Source: Pochonia chlamydosporia 170 (Eukaryota; Ascomycota; Sordariomycetes; Hypocreales; Clavicipitaceae). From it: a DNA stretch of 64,000 nt. Where the stretch lies: the NCBI RefSeq assembly GCF_001653235.2, contig NW_019154053.1, forward strand, positions 62,001-126,000. Reading direction: 5' to 3'. Of the stretch, positions 1 through 10,339 are shown piece after piece. The translations under genes were made by a program, and so were the position numbers. The notes beneath the pieces were generated by a model. It saw only the letters and a list, made by a program, of their open reading frames with translations, was not told where the DNA came from and did no database searches. Numbering within the stretch: the stretch's first letter is position 1; each line of letters begins with the position of its first letter.

Positions 1-2
1 GG

Positions 3-329
3 CTTCGAGAGGAGCAGCAACAAACATGCCCGCGTCTCTCCCAGATGGCTGTTGATATGCTTTCCATACCGGCCATGTCGGCCGAGCCAGAGCGTGTCTT
101 TTCTGGAGCTCGGCGCACGATATCATGGGATAGATGCCAGCTGGGAAGTTCAACAATCGAGAGGGGTGAATGCATGAAGAGTTGGATCAAGAGTGGCATA
201 ACACAAGGAATTCCTGTAGATCTAGATGAAGGGGATAAGAATGGGGCTTCAGAGGATTCAGAGGGGCCTGCGGAGGAGGACGTCGATCAAATCACAAGAC
301 GGCGAGCCTCTACGACCGATTCACTGTAA
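3..329 (+). pseudogene. hAT transposase, C-terminal end (cut by window edge)
   Basis: The frame is open from the window edge and ends at 329. It contains the hAT C-terminal dimerisation signature: a short W/R-rich lead-in, then a segment reading DMLSIPAMSAEPERVFS, followed by a variant of the conserved SSTIERGECMKSWIKS helix. In intact hAT proteins this helix lies near the C-terminus and mediates dimerisation. The acidic tail after it is typical of fungal copies. Only the last ~108 residues are visible, so I cannot tell whether the transposase is intact upstream. The subterminal repeats that follow fit a transposon 3' end. Confidence 0.8.
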
Positions 330-334
330 AATAT

Positions 335-445
335 ATGACGTCATCATTCAGTATTCCATACGTATGGAATACTTTCCATACAAGGTGCATTCCCTATTCC
401 ATATTCCATACGGGTCTGTATGGAGTATGGAGTATGGATAGAAAG
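335..445. repeat. Palindromic subterminal repeats at the hAT 3' end
   Basis: Multiple copies of TCCATAC and its complement GTATGGA are packed into about 100 bp. They include a perfect 22-bp palindrome at 351-372, whose half-site is GTATTCCATAC. Short subterminal repeats in both orientations are characteristic of hAT transposase binding regions. I could not place the exact terminal inverted repeat because the other end lies outside the window. Confidence 0.6.
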
Positions 446-616
446 CCTGAGCTTCAGTGGAAGGACCATCGAGTTCTCCTGGATATCATCGATAGGCTGC
501 GCTCAAAAGGCTTTGGAAAATATGTTGACCTTCCGGAACTCGTTGTGTGTAGAGATCAGTCAGCCGGGAAGAGTTCTGTTCTCAAGGCAAGGGCAGTTGG
601 AATCTGCCGGTACTGA
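434..616 (+). pseudogene. Dynamin-like GTPase, N-terminal fragment
   Basis: The frame contains LLDIIDRLRSKG, then KYVDLPELVVC, then a degraded P-loop, RDQSAGKSSVLKA. Fungal Mx-like dynamins have GDQSSGKSSVLEA at this place, which binds GTP. Here the leading Gly of the motif is Arg, the residues after the P-loop do not match the family, and the frame stops at 616. No switch or middle domains follow. It starts immediately after the hAT end, so the hAT element probably inserted in or next to a dynamin-like gene that was already decaying or was broken by it. It is too short and mutated to function. Confidence 0.6.
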
Positions 617-924
617 AGATAACTATCTTCAGCCTGGTTCTCCCCATAGCCATGCCTCGAATTGCGCTTTACAAGATAACAACAAGTACCGGACACTTTA
701 CTATGGCTTTTTGTTTTTGTTGTAGCGATGTAATTACCGTTAGCGTGGCTACAGTACTAGCCCTCAATTTATACTAAGTGAAGTGAACGGGTAGAACGAA
801 AAGCAGATGTCATGCCTTGGGAGTTGACGACGCGCGTAGCTTGAAAGGACAATACAAACAATTGGTCCTAGAGTGCTTTCTGACGTGCGGAGTCAATCAG
901 CCTGAACAAATTCTCCATTATGGT
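617..924. other. No gene recognised
   Basis: AT-rich sequence between the dynamin fragment and the convergent hypothetical gene. I see no coding or repeat signal I can support. Confidence 0.4.
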
Positions 925-1752
925 TTATTCCACATCCTGAACATTATCCAGCCGATGTTTGAATTCTTTTTCCAAATGTTCCCATTGCTTTGGCGATTTA
1001 TTCTTCTCTCGCTCAAGCGTAATAAGTTGTCGCATTAACGACTCGATCTTCCGTACTAATTTAGCTTGCCGTAGCCGCTTTTGTCCTAGCGACTCTTCAT
1101 CCGATGTGGCATCAGTATCATCGCTAATAGGTTCAGACTCCGACCCACGCCAGATCTGACCACTGATCTCATGAGAATTTCGACTACGTAGGCTTCGTCG
1201 GTGATGTAGGAGTACCTCGTATTTCTCAAGCTCTTGGCGGAGAAATGTAGCACATGTACCGGGCGAGTTGCTTTCGTCCCATGTCCTTGAGATATACGCC
1301 CGATGCTTCACATCCCATCTGGGAGGAGGTCGGCCGTAGTTACTGGAGCGAATGTTAAATTCCAATACCACGGCATTAGGATCGGGTTGTGGCGCAAGCG
1401 TGCCCGCTGACCAATGCTCTCGAAGACTTCCTAGCTTCGCGTATATTTCTTCTTCGGACAAACGAAGCAAATCCTGCTCCGGCTGCACAACATAAGGCAT
1501 ACACTCATCTGCAGCAGCATCTGGTGCTAGTTTCCAGCCATCGTTCGGATGATGTTTGATGCATGTTGATGGGAGTGGTTTTCGCAACTTGCCGTGCGAC
1601 TCCACCTGCTGGTAATAGTCATCTAGCCCTCGGTGGAAGCTGGGCCACCATACGAACTCCTTCGACTCTTTGTCTTTGCGCATGAAAGCTGTATAGTGCC
1701 AATCCCTAGTCTGTAGATAAGGCTCTACCAGACCAATATCGCGAACGGGCAC
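925..1752 (-). CDS. Hypothetical protein with C-terminal coiled coil; 5' end uncertain
   Basis: An open frame of up to 275 codons that I do not recognise. The N-terminal two thirds are rich in W, H and P and include a WWPSFHRGLDDYY segment. An acidic Ser/Asp-rich stretch (around residues 205-225) follows. The last ~55 residues are charged and heptad-like, consistent with a coiled coil. The frame opens only eight codons upstream of a GTG at 1752, and the first in-frame ATG is at 1683. Either the protein starts at 1683 (252 aa) or an upstream exon is missing from my view. Codon use looks like real coding sequence. It could be a host gene remnant or a transposon passenger, and no function can be assigned. 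Confidence 0.45.
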   Translation of the reverse strand: MPVRDIGLVEPYLQTRDWHYTAFMRKDKESKEFVWWPSFHRGLDDYYQQVESHGKLRKPLPSTCIKHHPNDGWKLAPDAAADECMPYVVQPEQDLLRLSEEEIYAKLGSLREHWSAGTLAPQPDPNAVVLEFNIRSSNYGRPPPRWDVKHRAYISRTWDESNSPGTCATFLRQELEKYEVLLHHRRSLRSRNSHEISGQIWRGSESEPISDDTDATSDEESLGQKRLRQAKLVRKIESLMRQLITLEREKNKSPKQWEHLEKEFKHRLDNVQDVE

Positions 1753-2318
1753 CTTGATCGAGAAGATGGATTCGCTTTATGCTGGTGACATAGACATATC
1801 GAAACGAGCAATAGCAACCACCCTCCATGCGTAGAAATCGCAGCTGTCTATAACGGCGTTAAAAATCCTCGTGGGCCTTGTTGGCAACCTCGACCAGTTG
1901 GTAGGACGAGCAGTTGCACGTTTTCCTAACGTGGCCGCCGATGGCAGACACAACCCTCTCCGTCACGTCCATCACAAGCCTAACCCATTCTGCACGATTC
2001 AGAAGTTGGAATTAGAGGAGAATATGACACCTTGCAGACATATTTCTGACTCTTCGCTTAGCATCAACTGAATTAATGTTAACCCATAGCATAAGTTCTT
2101 CACGCAAGCGATCACGCTCTTGCGTAGACCTATACGATCTTTCCAAAGGTATTGAAAATTAGATGATGTGTTTCTATGACTGCCATGGGTGTTGATTTGA
2201 AGCCAAGTTTGCATGACCTAGGTCGGGATTCGGCCATCCACGTTGGGAGAAGCGCGGATCCTTGCATAAGGCTTTGAGGGTACCGTTTTCCAAAGGGAAG
2301 CAAGACTATTGTGCGTAG
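1753..2318. other. Intergenic, no gene recognised
   Basis: Lies between the hypothetical gene and the 3' end of the first NLR. It holds only short open frames with no recognisable similarity. Confidence 0.4.
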
Positions 2319-5300
2319 TTATCGAGATTTCGATTGCAGCAGCTTGACTATGGCCTCGTGTCCGTTCTCGGCGGCCAACGAGAGCGGCGTCTGACCGTGC
2401 TTATCCTTCGCCTCGACATCGGCGTCCTCGAGCAGCAGCTTGACAATGGCCTCTTGCCCCTTCTCAGCGGCCCAAAAGAGTGGTGCCACACCGGTCTGCA
2501 TGGCCCACGATAGTAGCGTTGTGCCAGCGCCATCTGTAACGTAGGGGTCAACGCCAAAGCTGGCGATCAGCAGCTCGACGGCGGCCTCGTGCCCGTTCTT
2601 GGCGGCCAACAAGAGCGGCGTCCGACCGTACTCATCCTTCGCGTCGACGTCGGCGCCCCTGTCGAGCAGTAGCTCGACGGCGGCCTCGTGCCCGTTCTTG
2701 GCGGCCAACGAGAGCGGCGTCCGACCGTACTCATCCTTCGCCTCGACGTCGGCGCCCCTGTCAAGCAGCAGCTCGACGACGGCCTCGTGCCGGTTCTTGG
2801 CGGCCAGCGAGAGCGGCGTCCGGCCGTAGTAGTCGTTGTCAGCCTCGATGTCGGCTCCCCTGTCGAGCAGCACCTTGACGATGGCCTCGTGTCCGTTCGA
2901 GGCGGCCAACGAGAGCGGCGGCCAACCGTACTCACAGTCCTTCGCCTCCACGTCGGCGCCCTTATCGAGCAGCAGCTTGACGACGACCTCGTGTCCGTTC
3001 TTGGCGGCCCACGAGAGCGGCGTCTGACCATAATCATAGTCCTTTGCCTCCACGTCGGCACCCCTGTCAAGTAGCAGCTTGACGACGGCCTCGTGCCCCT
3101 TTTCGGCGGCCCGCGAGAGCGGCGTCTGACCATATGCATAGTCCTTTGCCTCCACGTCGGCGCCCCTGTCAAGCAGCAGCTTGACGACGACCTCGTGCCC
3201 CTTCTCGGCGGCCCGCGAGAGCGGCGTCCAACCGTACTCATAGTCCTTCGCCTCCACGTCAGCGCCCCTGTCAAGCAGCAGCTTGACGACGGTCTCGTGT
3301 CCTCTGTGTGAAGCGGCATGAAGCGCGGTGCCGTAACTTCCACCTTGCGCGTTGACATTGGCGCCTCGACTAAGCAGGTATTGTACCGCGTTTGCCAACC
3401 CTCCAAATGATGCGTAATACAACGCAGGAGCTGGTTCCATTCTTGAGTAGTCTCCCGGTAACAGGAAAAGGGTATCTGGACGATAGAGGCTGTAGCAGTT
3501 CTTATATGAACTTTTGTGGTGGCAGAAGAATTTCTCGATATAATGTTGCAGTTTTGTGTCCTTGCCTTCAGCCACTGCAGCATGGCTCATCCAGTACCTT
3601 GCCGAATACTCTGCCAAAGGAAAAGCCTCCCTGATCTGACGTATCGGAATATCCTGGTCTAAATGCAACAAATATGCAATACACACAGTTGCAATTGACG
3701 CTTCAGCAACCTCGTCCCGAAAGATTTGGCCAATGTCTTTGTCATGCCGGCCAGACGTCAAATATTCCTTGACGGAGAAATGGGCCAACTGGAGCTCCAT
3801 AGGCTTATCATCGTCATCGCCAGAATGGCCTTGTTTGGAAGCCACCACTACCAAACTTGAGCAGTAACACGCGACTTCCCGAGGATCGGGCATCCTATGT
3901 TTTGGATTAAAGTACTGTTCCCCTTCGGTATCCACTGCTATTGCATCGACCACTTCCTCAATACGTAGTGGCCGCTCAGAGTAGGTCAGGAATTGAAGAA
4001 TCCTTACGGCGTTTTGCTTATATTCTGATGGAATACCATGCAAGATCCTGCTGTAGGTGTCGTCCAGAGTCTTCGGGAGCGAATTGAGAGCAATTTGGAG
4101 TGTGCGATAATCCAAACACTTTTCTAGCGCATCAAGCTGACATGCAACCCATCGAAACCTGTGAGAATTTTTAGCACGGCCCTACGGACGGATCGTAAAA
4201 TGTAATCATTGAGGCATTTGCTTACATTCCATCAGCCTGATCAACGAGCCGGGACTCAATCTCCTCCTGGACGTCCAGTTGCGACCGCCACCTCTTGAGC
4301 CCTTCACGCTCTCTCACTCTCGTGTGGACGTACGCACGGATGTCGTCGGTAATGGCGCCGCTCTGAATAGGCACTATATCCACCTTATCTGCAAATCCGC
4401 TTACTACAGACGTGATGTCCTGTTCTGGCCGACTTGTCACAAGAAGATGGACATTCCTGTACTCCGAGCTGATGAGATCCCTTATCCACAAGAGCAGTCC
4501 TTCCGTCGATGGCCCTTGCCTTGTACAGCATTCGTCGAGGGCATCCAGAACAATCCAGACTTCTTTGATCCCTTCTATCATACGTAAGAAAGTCTTGCAA
4601 AGCGATTCGCAGGGTGGTTGCCGACTTCCGTCTTGGCAAGAGGAGTAGAGGGAATCCAATTCCTTCCACACACGTCCGCCTTTAGGATAAAGTTGGCTGA
4701 TAAGGGACCGCACCATGCTGTTAAGTGTCTGCTTGCCCGTATTATTGAAGTCGAAATAAAAGTAGAGGAGACCCTGCGGATTGGCCCGCTCGAGAGCTTG
4801 AATAATAGTCGAGCTAAGAATCGTTTTTCCGCATCCAGGGATGCCATGAAGCCACAAAAAAGAATTTCGCCTTTGCTTCCATTCCACGAAGGCATCAGTT
4901 TGCAAGAACCATAGGCCAGAACCTTCCTGGCGTTGCCGCATGGCGTTATTGTAATTCGTTGACGGATCTGGCGGCGACAGCCAACGTTCCGTCTTTTCGC
5001 GCTTCTGTTCAAGTTCCAAGCCTTTGACAACATTCTTCGTGTCTTGAACATCACTGCGCATTTTGTTCACGCCTTGCTCAACTTCAACGTTGTTAATAAT
5101 ATGAAGTTTTATTAATCGATAGACTAAACTAACCTGTAGAAAGAACATCTCCTATCTTTTTTTCAGCTTCCACCTTATTTGGGGCTATCCGACAAAGAAG
5201 TTCTTTGGCATATACCGCAGCAGCCACTGCTGCATAGCTCTGCCACTCCTTGTTTTTGTGGGAATCCGAGTAGTCACATATTCCGCGAACCACGAGGCAG

Positions 5301-6139
5301 GGGAAGTGGTTCATTAGCCCCGCTGCCTCCATTTCAAAACATAAGACGCCCTGTTCTGCTGCGAGTTTATCACGAACCAAGGCGTCCTTCATAAGCTGGT
5401 TCGCAGAAGCAATCAGACCGTAGTGGACCGCAGGACTCTGATGTCTTGTTCGCTCGAGTCGAGTGATCAAGTTCGGTGAGTCGACGCCGCAAACCTCCGC
5501 ACAGCCGTTTTTCTTATCTGGAGGATGAACAAAATCGCTGCGATACAGTCTATCGCTGCTCGCGCATGGCCGGCTAAGTTCCTCCCGCAGGTCCTCTTCC
5601 TGCTCAAGAATTATGTGGTTAATGGCTTCCTCTAGCTGACGCCGTTTCCTCTGGTACTGGGTCTTTAGCCCGTTCACCGCCGCCAGTAAGACTGTTGGTG
5701 GCCGGTTCAAGAACGCAGTCTGTCGGAACGCCTGATCCTGTATCGTTTTGCCGAAGTCGTACTGCAACACCCCGCCCTCGCCATCGCGAGGAGTGCTGAT
5801 CACGATGTCGCCTAATCGGACGTCGTTACCGCTGGTCGGCGCCCCGCCGCCGATGCCGACCATGAGGCCGATTCTGACATTTGGGAAGCTATGCAGCATA
5901 TCTCTTGCGACGCTGGCCGCAGACGATGTGCCGTATTCGCTGTCGGGCAGAACAGCAATAACGACATTGTGCTTCCCAACTCGGCCCAAGGTGTAGCCAT
6001 TGTCGTCATGAGGGGACACATATTCCAGCGGCTCGTGTTCTTCGTCGAGACAGAGCTGTGCAGCAAGGTACTCGATGCTTATGGCGCATATCCATCCCAC
6101 GGTGTAGTCGGCATTCGAACGGGAGCATTCAGTTGACAT
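2319..6139 (-). CDS. NLR receptor, PNP_UDP-NACHT-ankyrin (NLR-1)
   Basis: Three exons, read right to left: 6139-5134, about 5081-4226, and 4158-2319, giving about 1233 aa. Intron 1 (5133-5082, phase 1; an alternative acceptor at 5073 is also in frame) and intron 2 (4225-4159) have GT/AG borders; joining at intron 2 gives the continuous motif [14 protein letters not shown]. Residues ~12-320 form a purine nucleoside phosphorylase-like domain with [18 protein letters not shown] and GICDYSD intact. The NACHT NTPase follows, with Walker [10 protein letters not shown] (~residue 420) and Walker [10 protein letters not shown] winged-helix-like region leads to about 11-12 ankyrin repeats from ~residue 860 to the end. 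In the fungal NLR model the repeats sense a ligand, NACHT oligomerises with nucleotide, and the PNP domain is the effector. It is divergent from NLR-2 at 10.3 kb. It appears intact. Confidence 0.9.
2325..3420 (-). repeat. Ankyrin repeat array of NLR-1 with high internal identity
   Basis: Successive 99- or 102-bp coding units. The consensus runs through [15 protein letters not shown] and [14 protein letters not shown]. Five or six early units carry one extra residue (34 aa, for example KDYEYG), while later ones have 33. Units differ by few codons, much less than ankyrin repeats of housekeeping proteins do. That pattern suggests recent duplication or conversion among units. Confidence 0.8.
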
Positions 6140-7121
6140 CTTAGGCCACGGTATCAGATGCTGCCTTCAATCGATCTTGACAGAGGCACTTACCTTTGGC
6201 TTAGTCCGCGGTAGTCCGAAGTCATCTAAGGTTCTCCCATTTGAGAGACATGAGACGCACAGCGCATCGGGCGAATCTCCTCCAAGCTTGGCGTTGTGTC
6301 TCGAAGATGCCCAGGCAGGCGTGGGGCTCCACGAACTAGAGGAAGCCGGGTTGGCGACTTCACAGCATTGGAGGGTATGTCCTGCCGCTGAGAGTCCCAT
6401 GCAGGAAACAGTTGTTCATTCTTATTGGCCAACCGGGAGCAGAATTTTGACATGTCATACCGTCAGCTGTAACCGTGCAGGAAGGCAGTGATGTGAGTGC
6501 CACTCAATCTTGGCCTACCGCTCACCATTAGGCTCCACGACCAAAGCCCTCTTCTGCTCATTTTTCTAGCAGGATGGTGATCGGAAACCAATTGTCACTC
6601 TGTCGGTCGTTTTGACGCAGCGTGATGGTGTGCCAGCTTTCCTGTGGTCCAAACGTCACAGGGATGGGCGTCCTGGCGCTACGGTCTTACCTTCACAACA
6701 CAACATACTCAGAATCTTTTGAAACGCCAGCCTCGTCCGATAAAAGAAAGTCGCACCACCTAATATTCTGGCGCGAGAGCAATGCGATGGAACGACGGCC
6801 CTGGTAGTCTCATGATGGGGATGGCCCAGCTTGCTCGGTCTACCGCACCATTAGCCCAAACAATGGAGGGAGTGCCTTGGTGCTTTCTCGCGTTGTGACC
6901 TGCTTATTCGACATGATTGCAAGCCGGGGTGTTATTTAATTTGCAGTGCCTCTCTATCGCAGTCGCAGTTCTGAATTTAAGGTAATTATACATCAGTATG
7001 GAAGCGCTATTTATAGCTGGAGAACTTAAACCATGATAGAAGGGTTCTAAATGGGGAACACAAGGACTTCCCATTCGAGTACAATCCTGCTCACCACTTC
7101 CAGCAAAGCAAGGTCAACAGC
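6140..7121. other. 5' region of NLR-1; no gene recognised
   Basis: Contains the promoter side of NLR-1 and several short frames with no similarity I recognise. A short motif (CTACCGC..CACCATTAG) occurs twice, near 6513 and 6839, suggesting an old repeat. Confidence 0.4.
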
Positions 7122-7370
7122 ATGGCCAGTCATGACGTCGTAACCCGTACCCAGGCCCTCACCCTGCGAGTTGCTGGAACTTCATATGAAGAAATTCTTC
7201 GACAAACAGGAAACAAAGCCAAAATTGTCGGTCGCCTTTTACCCGGACCAATGCAGCAAAGATTTGATCCTCAATCTCGGCATCCATTTATCCGCGATCA
7301 TTTTGTAAAAGAGCGATTTGGAGACGTTCCCACTCTGGGGTTAACAGGCACGTCCTTTGCAACCCTCTAA
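7122..7370 (+). pseudogene. Tc1/mariner-type transposase, N-terminal HTH fragment
   Basis: The 82-codon frame resembles the N-terminal helix-turn-helix of fungal Tc1-like transposases: TQALTLRVAGTSYEEI, a Gly-containing turn, then RFDPQSRHPFIRDHFV. In family members this is followed by a Pro-Arg-Ser-Gly-Arg-Pro linker and a DDE domain. Here the frame collapses at the linker and no catalytic domain follows. It is a decayed relic with no predicted activity. A different HTH transposase family is possible because only this domain remains. Confidence 0.5.
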
Positions 7371-7539
7371 GTTGCAAGGGACTCTTTTGGACAAATTGAA
7401 CAGCCAGCGTTTCATCCGAGTTGCCGACAATAGAGATAATTCCTTGGGAAGATTCTTTTAGCTGGTAGCCCTGAAAAGGTCGAAGAGCTTACTAAGAATA
7501 CCAATAACAGTCAATATCCCATCGCCAGGGACAACCAGC

Positions 7540-8130
7540 CCGCCCGGCCCCACCTGCAGACGACCTCCGTGTCTTCATCCGGCTCCCGCCCGGGGCGCCT
7601 GCCAGGAGCCATAATGGCTACGCAGAGAAATCACATCTCGACAAAGCTCGGAATTGACCAAAACAAGATCCCACAGGCTAAAACCGTCAAAACTTGATGG
7701 GCGATTCGCACTGCTGACACGGCTACTCGCGAGTTGCTCTTGGATCGACAATCGGACTGGGCTATAGAGCTTGGAGCCGCCGCTATTGAAAAGAGCCAGA
7801 AATGGTTTAAATACGTAGTGCCAAACTGCCCACGCAGACTCACAGACCTAAAAGGCACAGAATTGAACCATGAAACTGCGGTAAAAGAGGACATATTCTG
7901 CCAGACTAGACTATATCCCATCGAGGTCCGACTAACTCTCAAAGAATCCTGGGACCCTCTAACACAAACTCTGATCGTATCATTTATTGAACCAATCCAC
8001 TAAGCCCTTGGCCTTGTTTGGCACTAGCCAGCCGGCCAGGCTGCTCACGAAAGCAAGTCCACCATACCAGTGCTGCTGGGACTACCACCTGCGGCGCGAG
8101 TGCCAGCGGGAGGCAAGATGCAAACGCAGC
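7540..8130 (+). pseudogene. LINE (Tad-like) ORF1 remnant with zinc-knuckle trace
   Basis: The longest piece (7734-8003) reads EKSQKWFKYVVPNCPRRLTD, then GTELNHETAVKEDI and TLIVSFIEPI. These match the order of motifs in ORF1 proteins of fungal Tad-clade LINEs, an RNA-binding region before CCHC knuckles. Upstream, 7540-7700 continues the match in part but holds an in-frame stop. About 60 bp downstream, a stretch reading CWDYHLRRECQREARCKRS looks like the first knuckle. No reverse transcriptase follows. It is an ORF1 relic without function, adjacent to the left arm of the large inverted repeat. Confidence 0.55.
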
Positions 8131-8168
8131 AGGGCATGAGAGAGCAAGAGCAGCAAAAGCACACCGTC

Positions 8169-9138
8169 AGTGGCAAGCCATACTCCATTTTTAGATGAGA
8201 CAATCGACTTTGATCTTGCCCACCATGTAACGTTTTTGTACTCTGCCAAAATATTGCAGGTGTTATAGGGTTACAAGGGTACCCCTATAATTCCAGGTGT
8301 TTGTCCAGTCAGAATGGCGCGAAGGATGCGCCCTCGAAACTATAACTCTGCAAGATGGGGAGGCAATCCTACGTGGCGCCTCGGCGAATGGAGGACAGTG
8401 CTAGATATAACAGGCAGCAGAATAACGCAGCATGCGGAGCTCACTTGGGCGAACAACTCTGTGGCAGCAATAGCCTTTCCATAATGGCGCATTTGTGAAA
8501 ACCGGTTTCTCACTAGTACCATAAATAGTCGTTATTTTTTGAAGTTAATGTCTCGGTACGTGTGCAGCCAGGCAGCAAGGGTCGGCCGTAAACAATGTTA
8601 GCTTCGGATATAACGTAAAATAGGCACTGCGCTCTCTCCTTTATTTGATGTACAGATAATTGCGTATTATGGCTTACATTATGCTACTAAGGGTGGGTAT
8701 AGAATCAAAGTTTAGAACCAGCCTTAGTGCTACCGTTACATTAGCCGTATTTTCTGCTGATGTCGCCCTCGTCTTACTGGATGCGAAGGCTTACAAAAGG
8801 CCAAGCCTTGAGTTCGGAACTAGTCCACGGGAACCCCCTACCAGTCCACGCCCGCGCTTACTCGGAGATCGTCATCAATTAAAGGCTCAACTATGCCCTC
8901 CCAAAGGCGCTTGACTAGTAAATGCATGTCTGACATTAGCGCAAAGCTGGCTTGCCGAATTCCGGCTGAATGCATCCCACTAAAAATTGTGGTTCCGACT
9001 TGCTGAAGCTCCGTACACATTTACGGAGGCCCCTCAACATCAGAGACGAATAAGTCCGGACAGTCGAGTCATAAAAGCCAGCGTTTAGACAACTTGCTAA
9101 GTCGGATTGGTTATTGCATTATGGGTGAGAAGGATTAT
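8169..9138 (+). repeat. Large inverted repeat, left arm
   Basis: About 970 bp that recurs as the reverse complement at 19908-20814. Both arms include a conserved 70-85 codon frame (8660-8914 here) with a shared segment, FRTSLSATVTL, and the same terminal PPKGA. The left arm has roughly 60 extra bases near 8355-8450. I do not recognise the repeat family. The shared frame may be incidental because the noncoding parts are equally conserved. Confidence 0.85.
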
Positions 9139-10339
9139 GAAACTATTATATTCATGGGATTGGATAAACTAAATATTGGCGGCGCTTAATAAATTTCTTC
9201 TCGCAGTCTCAGTGCCTAGGTTCGAGCGAAGCGGATGATGTTACAGGGCAATGGTAGGTCGGAACACTTCCTTTTGACTTGCCTGCATGAAAGCTTGGCG
9301 TCGGGGACCTGTGGTCTCTTTTACGCCATTGTAAATAGCATATTTTGACCAACTACAACACCGCAAGTCGTATGTGCCCTAAAGCTTTGCCCAGTTGCAT
9401 AACTTAATTGACTTACCCTCATAACTCATCACCAATCTGGTTTAAAGCGGCTCCCAAAGTATTTTTTTGAAAGAATCACGAGTGCAGTTTCGGGCTTTTT
9501 GGGTCGTTGAAAGAAGTTTAGCAAAGGCCTTGTTGATGTTGTGATACGTCAATGATGACCTGCTACAGACGAGAGAACGGCAGACACAACATCATGTATC
9601 CCAATCCTTCGTAGCGTATAGACATCTGCCGACCGTAGGTGTCGGGTAATTTCACGCTGCTGAGTGATAAATGGGAGCTGATTAGAGGTGCTGCTTTGTC
9701 AAACAAAACTCGTCGATTCTACTTCACATAACTTCAAGATCACCAAATCAGGGCCTTTACTCTACAAAAAAGAAGAGGCGGGTTGTTTTAAGTTCTATAA
9801 CATTAAAATGCTCTGCTGTCCACTAACTTTGCTACGTTAATGTCAAGTTCTTACAAGTATAATGTAGCAATAAAGCATGAGCCGCCGGTCTGCACATCTC
9901 CAAGAAGAATTAATGCCAGGCTTGTTAGTTGGGCCCGTCTTTTCTTAACTGCCGCTTCTCGTAAAGGACTCAATGGACCAATCAAGTTCGGCAAGCCATT
10001 CAGCATCTGCATTAAGACCAAAAAAGAAACGATTCAGATTCTCACGATTGTTATTCGCTGCCCAAAATGGCTCACCTTTCGCCGCTACTCCCACCAGGTA
10101 GTGTGCAGATGTTCCTCCAGTCTCAGCCGACTAGGCAATACGGCTTGCTCTTTTGACGGAGCAATGCGACTTTCGGATATCTTTGCGGCTCGGGAGCAAG
10201 CAGAATCGGGTCCGCTTGCTGCAGTCCAGCGCCACAGTCACAACATATTGAGAACTGACGACGGCGCGGTGCGGCTCCGTTCGCTCTCAAACGCTTGGCA
10301 TCGCGATATCTTTATGTGAACTCTCGCGGATTCTGGCTG
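9139..10339. other. 5' region of NLR-2; no gene supported
   Basis: A 159-codon frame at 9840-10319 overlaps the region just upstream of NLR-2, but it has no similarity I recognise and is biased like noncoding DNA. I read the stretch as promoter and 5' leader. Confidence 0.4.

Noticed and set aside
2567..3583. Long minus-strand frame over the NLR-1 ankyrin array, and matching plus-strand frames
   Set aside because: Arg/Ser-rich shadow of the repetitive, GC-biased ankyrin codons; the true frame has recognisable repeats.
9840..10319. 159-codon frame upstream of NLR-2
   Set aside because: No similarity, and it overlaps the leader of a clear gene; probably chance.
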